Source: Chrysomallon squamiferum
Lineage: Eukaryota; Mollusca; Gastropoda; Neomphalida; Peltospiridae
Direction of reading: 5' to 3'
NCBI GenBank assembly: GCA_012295275.1
Contig: CM022676.1
Coordinates: 4,403,681 to 4,467,680, forward strand
DNA length: 64,000 nucleotides
The notes below the pieces were generated by a model that did not search any database, was not told the origin of the DNA, and saw only the letters and a list, made by a program, of their open reading frames with translations. The position numbers and the translations under genes are program-made. This document shows, one piece after another, positions 11,676 to 30,845 of the stretch (position 1 is the first letter of the stretch; each line of letters begins with the position of its first letter).

Positions 11676-11733
11676 CTTGTACGTAAATTACACATCCCAG
11701 CAACACGAACACACAGAATAACTTACAACCCAT
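11676..11733 (-). CDS. Gene B leader exon
   Basis: 58 bases encoding M-G-C-K-L-F-C-V-F-V-L-L-G-C-V-I-Y-V-Q, donor GTATGT. It is intact even though the body of the gene is broken. Confidence 0.85.
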
Positions 11734-12130
11734 TTCCAGTGTTTTAGTTTTAACTGCCGTTAATAAAAATATAGTTACTGTCTTTTCTTGACTGCTTTCT
11801 CGAATTTACTGCTGTTAATGTAAAAGCAGTTTTCGACGCCTTCTTGTTGTACTTTATTCTGGTAACGTATCAAGTTTCCTTCCTGCTTCATACACAATAT
11901 GAACACAAGAGTCATTGGCTCTGCATATTTATTAATAAATTTATCCTGGTAACATATTAGATTTACATCCTGCTTCATATACAATATGAACACTAGTCTC
12001 ATTGGCTCTGCATATTTATTAATAAACTTTATTCTGGTAACATAGCAGATTTACATCCTGCTTCATACACAATATGAACACTAGTCTCATTGGCTCTGCA
12101 TATTTATTAATAAACAAAATCCACTCGATT
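11734..12130 (-). promoter_or_regulatory. Gene B promoter with triplicated CCAAT segment
   Basis: The usual promoter block is present, but an 88-base segment occurs three times in tandem, with starts at 11852, 11940 and 12028. Each copy has the CCAAT box next to the TTTATTAATAAATATGCA stretch. The other promoters in the window have one copy. Confidence 0.75.
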
Positions 12131-13004
12131 GAATCAGAAAAATACATAATGTAATCTGTGATATAATATATAGCGTTTTATTTTGAATAGTTAATTCTGC
12201 TTAGAGTGTTATTTCTTCTTCTTCGTTTTCTTTTTATGATATTTTATTTTTTATTTTTATTTTATATTTTTTATTTTTTTTTATAATTATTATTTTTTTT
12301 TACTGATGTCTGAGTGTATTTATGTACCTTTATAAGTATGTGTGAAGATATTTTACCATACAGGTGTCTGTATTTCCATATTTGCATTTATACACATATA
12401 TATAGACATGTAGTTAAGTACATATGTATGTATGTATATATCTGTACATGTATATATGTATGTGTGTATATGTGCGTATTTCCATACAAACATTCATACA
12501 TAAAAATATATATACATATATACATATATAAACAAACATACACGCGCACAGATACACACACACACACATATATATATATGATGTTTAAATATAAAAAAAA
12601 TATAGATATATATACGTATATATGTAAATATATATACATGTAGGTAGCTCGTATATGTTCGGGTGTCAGTGTGTTCTTTTATATGTGTGTGTGTCTGTGT
12701 GAATGTACTTAAGTGTCCCTGTGCATTTTTAATCAATAGAAATCTTTGCTGCATTGAAAAAGGGCGGCCATTTTGAATTATCGCGTGACCTAGACAACAT
12801 GGATGTTTGCCAAGTTTTCTGTCTTACGTCATGACATGACTTGGTCAGGTTTACTCTGGTATGTTGTAACTCTACCACTCTGTTTAAAACCAGTCATGCA
12901 TGGAAAAAGACGAACAAAAATTAAACCCAAAACACATGATATTCTTTATTTTGTCACGCCATAGTGTAGCACACTCTTTCTATTGTGTTCGGTTTATACT
13001 GGAA

Positions 13005-13035
<31 letters not shown>

Positions 13036-14302
13036 GTGTGTCTTTTATCATTGGTGTTATTTTGTTATTATTATTATGCTTGCTTTATTACATATTTTAA
13101 TATTGTATTACATTATGTTACATTGCGTTACGTTAATATCTGTAGTGTACTGTCATATTATGATATATATGTACGTATATATGTAGACAGATGGATGGAT
13201 GTGTGGATACAGTGAAGTAAGGAAAGAAAGAACAATCAGACAGAGTAACAGATAAATAGAGAATAACAGAAAAGAAAAGAGAGGTGTGTAAAATCAGAAT
13301 GGTTCAAGTACAAAAATCGATGGAGAAAGCTTGTAATAAACAAATACACACAAACAGACGAACACATTTGAAAGACAAAGAGAAACATTACTTTCTTATT
13401 GTGTACGAAGGGAAAGAATAAAATATAGCAGAGAATTGGAAAAATATATTTATTATGTCAATGAAAAAAATCTTTGTAATCACGAACACAGAAAGAAACC
13501 TGCTATATGAAGAAGAAACATGACGTAATGAGCAGAGAAATAGTACACACTAGTTTAGTTCTTACATCAGTCCCCTTCATTATGTCCCTTGTCCTGTTTC
13601 CCGTTCTAAATGCTTGCTCACAGTTCCTTTAACCCATTTTCTATCATTTCGGTCTTTGTTACATAAGCAACAATTCACAATAAAATCGAACAGTGCAGAG
13701 AAAGACATTTAATAGGAAACATGCACACACAGAAACATTGTTTAAAAAAAATTAATAATAAATAAATCCTGTAAATAAAAAAAACCCTGTAAATATAGAT
13801 TTATTCTGGCATTGTCAGCCAGGAATTTCATTTGTCATGTTACTTTTATAAAAGAAAATAAAGACTTTCATGACATCAAGGATCTTTCGTCTGAGGAAAT
13901 ATAAAAAATGAAAAGATGAAACATGTGCGAAAGAGACCAATGTTGCTGAGATTGATCAAATGTTTCTTTTAATTAATGTATGCGTGGGTAAATAGTTTAA
14001 TTTTAAGTCAGAAATCTCCCGAAGTTTTCACATAGTTAGAGTCACATCTCAGACAATGGTAATGAATGATTAAAAATTCGCGATTAGCAACTCATTAAAA
14101 TATTTGTAACTTTTCTCACAGGTAGCTATTTACACAGTCCAAATGTGGTGTCACTGTAGAAACTGAAGTCTTTGTATTTTAACAAAAAAAAAATGTTTTA
14201 ACAAATTAATATTCTGAAGGTTTTCATCAAACAGTTTTAAGAAGTGTATGATTAACAAATAGAACTTGTTTTCTTCTTTAACATTCACGAACAACAGTTT
14301 CC
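12131..14302. repeat. Intergenic block between genes B and C
   Basis: No gene is seen. It has T-rich sequence to 12310, TATG/TG microsatellites to 12720, the X-box-type unit 12730-13000 with a decayed site (GTGACCTAGACAAC), TG repeats, the dispersed flank unit 13190-13740, and the shared 3' flank 13800-14300. Confidence 0.75.
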
Positions 14303-20644
<6,342 letters not shown>

Positions 20645-20900
20645 TTCCAGTGTTTTAGTTTTAACTGCCGTTAATAAAAATATAGTTAATTTCTTTTCTT
20701 GACTGCTTTCTCGATTTTACTGCTGTTAATGTAAAAGCAGTTTTCGACGCCTTCTTCTTGTACTTTATTCTGGTAACTTATGAAGTTTTATTTCCTGTTT
20801 CATACACAATATGAACACTAGTCTCATTGGTTCTGCTTATTTATTAATAAACTAAATTCACTCGACTGAATCAGAAAAATACAAAATGCAACCTGAGATA
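20645..20900 (-). promoter_or_regulatory. Gene C promoter block
   Basis: It matches the gene A promoter over its whole length, with the CCAAT box (as ATTGG near 20826) and the ETS-like AGGAAAT variant. Promoter activity is inferred from conservation before every leader. Confidence 0.6.
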
Positions 20901-21291
20901 TAACATACAGAGTTGTATTTTGAAAAGTTAATTCTGCTTAGAATGTTTTTTCTTCTTCTTCGTTTTCTTTTGATTTGATTTGATTTGATTTGATTTTATT
21001 ATTAGGTGGGTTTTTTTTTCGGTTTTTTTCTTGATGTCCGATTGTATTTATGTTCGTTTATAGATATGTGTGAAGGTATTTTATCTTATGTTTATACAGA
21101 TATATATATATATATATAGACATGTAGTTAAATATATATTTATGTATGTATATATCTGTATATGTATATATGTATCTATGTGTGTATATGTGTGTGTTTA
21201 CATACATATAAACATATATAAACAAACCTACAGGCACACAGACCCATATATGTATAAAATGTTTAAATATATATTTAGAGAGATATATATA

Positions 21292-21331
<40 letters not shown>

Positions 21332-22044
21332 ATATGTGTATGTGTGTGTTTGTGTGTTTTCGGATATCAGTTTATGCTTGTATATGTGTGTGTGCGTGTG
21401 TGTGTCAGTAAGTGTGCGTCTGCATTTTTAATAATTAGAAATCTTTGCTGCAGAATTGTGGCGTAATCTAGGCAACATCGATGTTTGTCAAGTTTTGTGT
21501 CTTACGTTGTGACATGACTTGGTCAGTTTTACTCTGGTATGTTGTAACTCTACCACTCTGTTCAAAACCAGTCATGGATGGAAAAAGACGAACAAAAAAT
21601 GTAACCCAAAACACCTAATACTCTTTCTGTCAAGTCATTGAGTAGCATACTCTCTCTATTGTGTTCGGTTTATACTGGAATATGTGTTTGTGTGAGTGTG
21701 TGTGTGTGTGTGAGTGTGTGTGTGTGTGTGTGTGTGTCTGTGTGTTATTATTGTTGTTGTTTTGTTATTATTATTATGCTTACTTTATTACATATTTTTA
21801 TATTGTATTACATTATGTTACATTGCGTTACGTTATTCTGTGTAATGTACTGTCATATTACGATACATTATGTTATCCTATCTTATGTTATGTTATGGTT
21901 TCATATTTTGATAAATATATTTCAAGACTTCATGTTGCACAGTTATTACCATTAGTCATCCACAAATGACGTCGACTCCACATTTGGTAAATGAAACGAG
22001 ACTAACTCAGATAGAGATAAATAATTTGAATATAAAATACATAC
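20901..22044. repeat. Microsatellites and X-box-type unit upstream of gene C
   Basis: TATA/TATG repeats 21090-21330, the conserved unit 21415-21680 with a decayed X-box (GTAATCTAGGCAAC), TG repeats 21680-21740, then intron-1-like sequence of a leader module. No other gene is seen. Confidence 0.75.
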
Positions 22045-22093
22045 CTTGTACGTACAATACACACCCCAGTAACACGAATAACTTACAACTCAT
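22045..22093 (-). CDS. Free-standing leader exon 1 (short form)
   Basis: 49 bases encoding M-S-C-K-L-F-V-L-L-G-C-V-L-Y-V-Q with a good GTATGT donor in phase 1. Three codons are missing compared with the other leaders. No Ig exon lies between it and gene C, so it could splice to gene C Ig1 as an alternative first exon, skipping the gene C leader. Confidence 0.65.
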
Positions 22094-22434
22094 TTCCAGT
22101 ATTTTAGTTTTCACTGTCGTTAATGAAAATAGATACTGTCTTAGCTATGTTTTTCTCTTTTAAATTCTTCCTTGTTTTCTTTCCTGTTGATGAATCACCA
22201 CGTTTACTTTCTGTTTCGTAAGTAAAACACCCTTTATATTCTTTGTAAAATAGACAGTAATAGACTGTAATCTGTAATAGACTGGATTCAATCGACTGAC
22301 TTCTGCAGTCTACGAAAAGACAGTCTACACGAAACTGATTATACTTTGAGATTTTATATTATTATTATTTAACGTTAGTGGTATTAGCATACATTTATGT
22401 AATAATGCTATGAATTATTGACAATGTTTTAGTT

Positions 22435-22733
22435 CAGGAATGGGCAAGCTTTTTTCAAGAAGCTGGCCACATGAGACAAGGCTCATCCTCAGTTGGGCTG
22501 CTGTTACTAATTTAGGCGATTTTGTGTTTTTACGTAGAGTTAATTTTAAGAAATTTTTCATTTTCATTTACTTCACGAACTGTTATAATAATATAAAAAA
22601 GTGACACGTGTTTTAGTATATTAGTAGATGACAAAATAGACACATGTTATGAAATTTGAACTTACGTTATTTTCCTTGTGAAATTAGGCGGGCCACTCAG
22701 AAAGCGGCGCGGGCCGCAGTTTGCCTACAACTG
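22435..22733. mobile_element. hAT-like non-autonomous element
   Basis: The 299-base stretch starts CAGGAATGGGCAAGCTT and ends with the near-inverted GCAGTTTGCCTACAACTG. Both ends carry GGGCC(G/A)C sequence, as in hAT elements with CAGG...GGCAA termini. Flanking 8-mers TTTTAGTT and GTTTAGAC agree at five positions, a possible aged target duplication. There is no coding capacity. Confidence 0.6.
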
Positions 22734-23774
22734 GTTTAGACGAATTCGTACGCATGAGTGCACATACTGGCGTATATGTTTATGAAAAGTAGGAAGATAT
22801 GGTTTATTTTGTTTTTATTTTTTTATTATTATTTTTTTTTTTTATTTTTTTAATTTTTTTTTCTTTTTTTTTTTTTTTTTTTTTTTTATTTTTTTATTAA
22901 AACACGCGCAATAACGCCTACATTTGTTTGTTCAGATAAAATAACTGATTATACCACCACCCTCTGTAAACATCACTGCATCCGTTTCTCACACGAGATT
23001 TGCAGGTGTAATTCATGACGATATGAAACAGAACCAGATGAAAGATTACTTACACCGATAAATCTGTTTGATAAACCATAGTAAATGCATTCGTCACATA
23101 ACAAACTGAAAAAGCGTAGAATATGTCGTGTATTCTTCACTCTTAAAGGAGAAGTTAAAAATGTTTGTTTATGAAAAGAAAATCTAAAGAAATATGTTGC
23201 GTAAACTCAGAATATTTTGTTTCTCGATAACATGTGAACCTTACCTGGGCCTCTTTCAAACTTAATATCTGAAGTCGATATTTTCAAAAGGTTTTTTTTT
23301 TTTTTTTTTTTCTTTTTCATACAAATGATCCTGATGGGCAGACAACTGAAAACAATTTTAGATTATAATAAATACTGATGTGCTTAACTCAAATATGTGG
23401 AGAAGCGAACATACAAAATATAAATAAAACAATATTAAAAGTAATAGATTTTGTTCTCAGGAAAACGATTCGAATAATCTTAATAAGAAAACAATTAATA
23501 ATTTGTTTTCTCTTTTTCTTTTCTTTCTTTATTTCTTTATTATTATTTTTATTACTACTACTACTATTCTTCTTATTATTATTATTATTATTTTGTTCTC
23601 CTGATTATCTCTATATTGCGTGTATGCGTCTTTAAATGAATTAAAAAATAAATAAAAATAGATAAAACCGTTAAAGTACTGGGAGCACAAATCAAATGGT
23701 TAGACTGGGAATTAGCTGAAAGAGATTAGCAACGGAGAGATAATAATAAAAAAAATAACAATAACAATAACAAC

Positions 23775-23813
<39 letters not shown>

Positions 23814-24224
23814 GAAGAAGAAGAAGAGAAAGAACATGTTGGATGTACTAAAATGTTTCTTTCTTTCTTCTTTTCTTTTTACAGAATCACTGTAAACAGT
23901 CGAATACACAACAAACAATACACTGACAAATTACGTCATCTCCGATCATGCGTAAAACCTTCTTTTTCCACTATGTCGACCGTCTTGAAATATTAACCAG
24001 CAAACAATAATTTCCACCTTCAAAAGTTGAATGCATTTTAATCTATGCCGTTCAGCTAATTGATATATATAACAATTTATAACAAATCCGATAAATAGGT
24101 TATATCTACAAGTCACTATTTTTTTTTATGTTTTTATTATTGATATCCGAGTGTATTTTACCTTACAGGTGTATGTATTTCCATATTTGCATTTATACAG
24201 ATATATATATAGACATGTAGTTAA

Positions 24225-24296
<72 letters not shown>

Positions 24297-24657
24297 AAAC
24301 AAACATACACGCACACACACACACATATATACGCATATATATATAAATATAGCGTGCGTGTAAGTAAGTGTGCGTGTGCATTTTTAATAATTACAAATCT
24401 TTACTGCAGAGATAAAGGACGGCCATTTTGAATTGTCGCGTGACCTAGACAACATGGATGTTTGCCAAGGTTTGTTTCTTACGTTATGACAAGACTTGGT
24501 CAGTTTTATTCTGGTATGTTGTGACTCTACCACTCTGTTTAAAACCAGCCATGGATGGAAAAAGTCGAAAAAAAATTAATCCAAAATACCTAATACTCTT
24601 TATTTTGTCACGCCATAGTGTAGCATACTCTTTCTATTGTGTTCGGTTTATACTGAA

Positions 24658-24727
<70 letters not shown>

Positions 24728-25034
24728 CTGTGTGTTATTACTGTTGTTGTTTTGTTATTATTATTATGCTTACTTTATTACATATTTTTATATTGTATTA
24801 CATTATGTTACATTGCGTTACGTTATTCTGTGTAATGTACTGTCATATTACGATACATTATGTTATCCTAACTTATGTTATGTTATGGTTTCATATTTTG
24901 ATAAATATATTTCAAGACTTCATGTTGCACAGTTATTACCATTAGTCATCCACAAATGACGTCGACTCCACATTTGGTAAATGAAACGAGACTAACTCAG
25001 ATAGAGATAAATAATTTGAATATAAAATACATAC
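22734..25034. repeat. Low-complexity and unique intergenic sequence
   Basis: T-rich low complexity (22800-22900), unique-looking sequence 22920-23280, ATT/TAA runs (23535-23600, 23740-23825), then TA repeats (24221-24288), the X-box-type unit 24375-24650 and a TG run (24660-24725). 24630-25034 repeats 21640-22044 almost exactly. No gene is seen. Confidence 0.7.
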
Positions 25035-25083
25035 CTTGTACGTACAATACACACCCCAGTAACACGAATAACTTACAACTCAT
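25035..25083 (-). CDS. Free-standing leader exon 2 (short form)
   Basis: The same 49-base leader as at 22045-22093, with the same GTATGT donor. It is part of a near-identical direct duplication about 2990 bases away. Confidence 0.65.
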
Positions 25084-25425
25084 TTCCAGTATTTTAGTTT
25101 TCACTGTCGTTAATGAAAATATATACTGTCTTAGCTATGTTTTTCTCTTTTAAATTCTTCCTTGTTTTCTTTCCTGTTGATGCGTCAACACGTTTGCTTT
25201 CGGTTTCGTAAGTAAAACACACTTTATATTCTTCGTAAAATAGACTGTACTAGACTGTAATCTGTAATAGACTGGATTCAATCGACTGACTTCTGCACTC
25301 TACGAAAAGACAGTCTACACGAAACTGATTATACTTTGAGATTTTTATATTATTATTATTTAACGTTAGTGGTATTAGCATACATTTATGTAATAATGCT
25401 ATGAATTACTGACAATGTTTTAGTT

Positions 25426-25723
25426 CAGGAATGGGCAAGCTTTTTTCAAGAAGCGGGCCACATGATACAAGGCTCATCCTCAGTTGCGCCGCAGTTACTA
25501 ATTTAGGCGATATTGTGTTTTTACGTAGAGTTAATTTAAGAAATTTTTCATTTTCATTTACTTCAGGAACTGTTATAATAATATAAAAAAGTGACACGTG
25601 CTTTAGTATATTAGTAGATTGCAAAATAGACTCATTTTATAAAATTTGAACTCAGGTTATTTTCCTTGTGAAATTAGACGGGCCACTCAGAAAGCCACGC
25701 AGGCCGCAGTTTTTTTATGACTA
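25426..25723. mobile_element. Second copy of the hAT-like element
   Basis: It sits at the same place relative to the leader exon as the 22435 copy, so it was copied by segmental duplication rather than by a new insertion. The right end is decayed (CAGTTTTTTTATGACTAG). Confidence 0.6.
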
Positions 25724-25965
25724 GTTTAGACGAATTCGTACGAACGAGTGCGTATATTGGCGTGTATGTTTATGATACAAGGAAAAGTAGGAAGATATGG
25801 TTTATTTTGTGTTATGTTGTGACTCTACACTTTATTTAAAGCCAGCCATGGATGAACGAAAACGCACAAAACATATAACCTAAAACACAAATACTCTTTC
25901 TGTCAAGTTATTCAGTAGCATACTATTTCTATTGTGTTCGGTTCATACTGGAATTATGTCTATCT

Positions 25966-26012
<47 letters not shown>

Positions 26013-26239
26013 TGTGTGTGTGTGTTTGAGTGTGTGTGAGTGTGTTTTATTGTTGTTGTTTTGTTATTATTATTATCCTTGCTTCCTTACATATTTTAAT
26101 ATTGTATTACATTATGTTACTTTGCGTTGTTACGTTGTGTAGTGAACTGTTATGTTATGATATATTATGTTATCCTGTGTTATCTTATGTTATGTTATTG
26201 TTGGATCGATTATTGGTGGATGTAAAACATGTAACTTGT

Positions 26240-26292
26240 AAGCACAGTTAACATCCCAGTAACATGAACACGCAGAATAACGTACAACTCAT
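26240..26292 (-). pseudogene. Decayed leader exon 3
   Basis: Reads M-S-C-T-L-F-C-V-F-M-L-L-G-C and then a TAA, and the GTATGT donor is lost (ACAAGTTACATG). Upstream sequence still resembles the 5' UTR of the other leaders. Confidence 0.65.
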
Positions 26293-26570
26293 TTCCAGTA
26301 TTTTAGTTTTCACTGTTGTTAATAAACAAAATATATATATAGTTTTAAAATTTTAGTACCCTTTCTTTACTACTTTCTTGTCTTCACTGCTATTAATGAA
26401 AAAAAATATATATATGCATTTTTTTGTTCTTCTTTGAAAGATTTACTGTCACTACCTGCTTGTATGAACACCCATACAATTGTTATTCATTGAAGTATCA
26501 CGATGAAAAAGCAGTGCATTTCTAGTCTGTCCGACTGGTAGGCCCAGTGACGACATTTTTTAACACCCAC

Positions 26571-26623
<53 letters not shown>

Positions 26624-27093
26624 TAAACACACAGACAGATATACAGATTACAAGCTGAACAAAGCGCCAAAGAACGCCTAGTTCTGTTTGTACATATACA
26701 ATAACCAAACTAGCAACACCCCCCTATTATGATCACTGGATCCGTCTCTCGGACGACTTTGTCAAGTGTATTTCAACACGATCTGAAAGCAGCTGCATAA
26801 GAAAGACTATTTACACCGATAACACTTTTTCTCTTACGATCGCATTCGCACCCGTGACATAACAAAGTGAAAGAGTGTAGAAACTGTCGCGTATTCTTCT
26901 GTGTGTATTAGATTTTTTTTTATTGATTTATTTGGTTTTATTTATTATTTATTGATTTTATTTTTTATTTTTTAATGAAAAGAAGCTTTGAATGAAATAT
27001 GCAGAGTTAACTTCTTGTGACTTGTCAGTTATTTTATGTCAGGTGTGATCCTGGTTGCTTTTCAAGTGTTTGTGTATAGGGGGAGAAAGATAA

Positions 27094-27193
<100 letters not shown>

Positions 27194-28861
27194 TGTTAAT
27201 GTACATGTCTATACATGCTTATGTTATTGCGTTTTTGTCTGTACGTACGTTCGTATGTATGTACATCTGTATGTGTGTGTACATTTATATGTATATACTA
27301 ATTTTGTTAAGCATATGTATGTATGTATGTATGTATGTATCAGTGTATAGATGTATGGACAATGTATCTGTGTATGTATACGTATGTATATACACGTATA
27401 CATACATTTAGCAGTTATGTAACTTCCCTTTGTTATGTCCCTTGTCTATTTCCTGTTCTAACTGTTTGCTCACAAATTCCTTTAACCTATTTTCTATCAT
27501 TTCAATCATTGTTACACAAGCAACAATAAACAATCGTTGTTTTTTGTTTCTTTTAATGGTTCCTCTTCCTGATATACTTTTAAGTCTGGATAACATGTAA
27601 AATCAACTATTTACATCTGCTAGTACAGTTCTAGAAGTTTGAAAAGAGGGTAATGGAAAGAAAAAAACAATTAAACTCTTCAGGACAACAGAGATAAGTT
27701 TCCTAATTTATTGAAAGGCAATTTTAGTAATACATCTGTGTTCAGAGATGTTAAAGTGATTACATCAGTTAATTTGTAGTTTTCTCTACCCCAATTCTTC
27801 AGTTCCTTTTCTTTGTTATAAATGAACTGTGCAAAAAATACTGAAGACGTACAACAGTAATTCTACATCACAATGTCAGCCACAAGTCGATTCATTAGAA
27901 CAGAGAAACACACGTTTGAAGGGTGCAAGTGAAAATATTGTATGTGGATTTTATTATTATTTATTTATTTATATATTTTTCTGGTCAACAATGTAGCTAT
28001 GCAGTATATCATTATATCATCCATTTTTGAAGATTATGAATTATTTTTTATTTTATATTTTTTTTGATACCGCTGTTTACAGAGTATCAACAAATGGAAT
28101 TCCACGGGTTGAACAGTTCTTCACGTGAATCCCATGTGTTCGTCCGTTATAAATACTACCCAAGCCGTTAATATGAAAAACCAGTTCGTATGCACTCCTC
28201 AAACTTTTACAGAATCATCACAAAATCATCATACAGAATTAAACCCCACTCAATGCAGATTGAGTGTAAAAAGATGAAGAACTCAAAAGTATCACCAAAA
28301 ATGATACGGGTTACCAGACACTAAAGCAGGTACTCTTGTTAGTAAATAAAACTGTAAATATAGTTTTATTGTCATTGTCAGCCAGAAATTTCATTTCTCA
28401 TGTCACCGATACACAGGAAGAAAAAAAAAAATAATAATAAAAATAAAAATGCGAATTTGAACGAAGTTTCGTTTCTTGGATATCATCGCGGGAAGACATT
28501 ACTGAGATTGATAAAACTATTTTCTTTTTTTAATTTATGTTTTTATGTGTATCTACTTAATACTTAATTTTAACTGATAAATATCAAGAGATATTAACAT
28601 AGTTACATTCACAATTCACGCAATGTTAGTGAATGGTAGAAATTCGCGATTGGCAACTCCTCATTAAAATGTTCATAACTTTTCTCACAGGTAGTTCTTT
28701 ACACAGTTCAAATCTGGCGTCACTGTTGAAACTGAAGTCTCCCTATTTAAATAAAAATATTTAACAAATTAATATTCCCCAAGTTTTCGTGAAAGTGCCT
28801 TAAAAAGTGAATGATTGACAAACAGAACTTGTTTCCTTGTTTATCATTCATGAACAGGATC

Positions 28862-28974
28862 TCATTTGTTCTCAAATTTGATGACGTCATATGGGACGTC
28901 ATTTCGTCTTTCCTCTAGAGAAGAATATGGATTCCCTGTGTCTTGATGCTCTGCTGCTGTTGCAGTCTGATTAT
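28862..28974 (-). CDS. Gene D terminal ITAM exon
   Basis: Reads N-P-Y-S-S-L, eight residues, V-P-Y-D-V-I, then K-F-E-N-K and TGA. The motif fits YxxL-x8-YxxI, and V-P-Y-D-V-I also fits an ITIM. The usual donor is gone and the exon continues into 3' UTR-like sequence, so this exon ends the protein. The AATAAA signal of the other copies is AACAAA here. Confidence 0.8.
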
Positions 28975-29754
28975 CTGAAACATGAATTAAATTATCTTTT
29001 GACTTACATAATCATTGATAGCGCGTTCATGTATTTATTGAGTGTATTAATATACATGTAAGAATCTTTGTATGTAGCTACGTACACATACATATCTGAG
29101 TGTATGCATATATGTATCTACGTGGGTGTTTGTGTGTCTCTATCTACGTGAGTATATATGTATGTGTGTGTAAGTAGGTATGTGTGTGTATGTATGTATG
29201 TATGTGTATATGTCAACTTACCAGAAACCTGACTAACGTTGTAGTACACAGGCTGATTTCAGCTGATTCTGAAATTTCAAAAGTAAATAAAATATATTAC
29301 ATATACATTGAAGTAATAATCTGAAAAGAAACAAAGAAATGCAAACACACGTACATGTACACATACCATACAATCATACATATGTGTGTGTATATATATA
29401 TAGATAGATAGATAGATAGATAGATATTACATACATATATCCATATTACGTACTTACATACATTACATCTTTACGAATGTACATACATACATATATATTA
29501 GATATATATATACATACAAACATATACACATACAAACATACATAGATACATAAATATATACAGATCCAAACATACATAGATATATACGCAGATACATAGT
29601 GACAGACAGACAGACGCACATACGTACATATATACATGCTTACATACATTCATCCATATATAAATGAATATAGACATGCCTATGTACGTATTTAAACACA
29701 TGAATATATTTTAGAGACAGAAAGAAAATAGTACAAATATATAAATTAAAATAC
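28975..29754. repeat. Tail intron region of gene D with decayed ITIM exon site
   Basis: TATG and GATA repeats dominate. Around 29225-29275 an acceptor-donor pair encloses sequence at the place of the ITIM exon, but it shares only the acceptor with that exon and has a TGA in the expected frame. I do not call an exon there. Confidence 0.5.
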
Positions 29755-29785
29755 CTTTCTGGATTAGAAGCTGCCTTCTTCTTTC
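29755..29785 (-). CDS. Gene D short tail exon
   Basis: 31 bases with the same phases as in genes C and E, encoding K-K-K-A-A-S-N-P-E. It is basic and more diverged than its counterparts. Confidence 0.55.
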
Positions 29786-29860
29786 CTATAATATTAATAA
29801 TAATATACTAATAATAATAATAATAATAATAAGAAGAAGAAGAAGAAGAAGAAGAATAGC

Positions 29861-29894
<34 letters not shown>

Positions 29895-29921
29895 TCATCA
29901 TCACTATCATAAACATAGTTA

Positions 29922-29960
<39 letters not shown>

Positions 29961-30607
29961 CAGTAGTAGTAATCCTAATAGTTGTGGTGGTGTTGATGGT
30001 GGTGGCACTGAAACTAGTACTAGCTATTGTTATGTATACAATATACCTCTCTCTTCAAATTACGCTATTTAATTGCAGAGCCCTTTATTGGGAATAGTAC
30101 CTATCGTGAAATATTTTTTGTATTATGTCTGTCTGAAATAAATCCATGATTAAACCTTGTTCTGCTTGCAAATCATTTTTCTTTATCAGGTGTCTGAAAT
30201 GCCCAGTTAGTCGCGAACACAGGTTTGGTTACTCTGTTCAGGGTAATTGGCTGCATTAGACTAGATTTATCTCCCTTGTACTTATAGGTAAAACTAAATA
30301 AAATTCATAATAAAATAAACAAACGAACAAAGAAACAAATAAAGATACAAACAATAAACAAGCAATAGCATGATTCAATTAATAAATGAATGAATGGATA
30401 AAAGGAGCAACAAACAAATGCACGAATGAATGAATAAATAATACAAAGTAAAATAAAAAGAAATATACAAATAAGTAAACAAAGAAGTAAAAAAGAAAGA
30501 AAGAAACTAGCAGACAAACAAACAAATAAATAAGTAAATAAGAAACAAACAAACCCAACAAAAATAAATAAATAAATCAGTAAATAAATAAACAAATAAA
30601 GAAATAC

Positions 30608-30724
30608 TTCTTTTGTTTCGAACGTAGAGAACAACGACAATGACAATTATAACAGACAGAACAAGCAAAGTTCCAAAACCGCTGCCAAATCCTTTTCCAT
30701 ACTGACCGTTGTCTTCTACAGAAC
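30608..30724 (-). CDS. Gene D transmembrane exon
   Basis: 39 codons, phase 1-1: S-V-E-D-N-G-Q-Y-G-K-G, then L-L-V-L-S-V-I-I-V-I-V-V-V-L-Y-V, then R-N-K-R. Fully open. Confidence 0.87.
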
Positions 30725-30845
30725 CTAAAAATTCATTAACACAAATAAAAATTTGAAACTGAGTTAATATATTGTTTATATTCCTTCAATAATTAGTTAA
30801 TTTTTTATATTTGATATTATCAAAACATCTTCACAGACTAGGTAA

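Larger units (their letters stand above)
9155..11733 (-). pseudogene. Gene B: shrunken receptor pseudogene
   Basis: Gene B keeps a good leader (11676-11733), an Ig1 with a one-base deletion and an in-frame TAG, about 70 bases of Ig2, then a transmembrane exon (9928-10044), one ITAM exon (9632-9736) and a last exon (9184-9218), with an AATAAA signal at 9155-9160. Ig3, Ig4, Ig5, the short basic exon and the ITIM exon are missing. The remaining junctions are still phase 1, so leader to transmembrane to ITAM would stay in frame if the Ig remnants were skipped. That would give a very small single-pass signalling chain. No evidence shows that it is made. Confidence 0.78.

Noticed and set aside
23378-23918. 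Open frames in ATT/TAA and poly(T) sequence near 23400-23900 and 48240-48810
   Set aside because: Low-complexity sequence; the mirrored arm shows no conserved reading frame.
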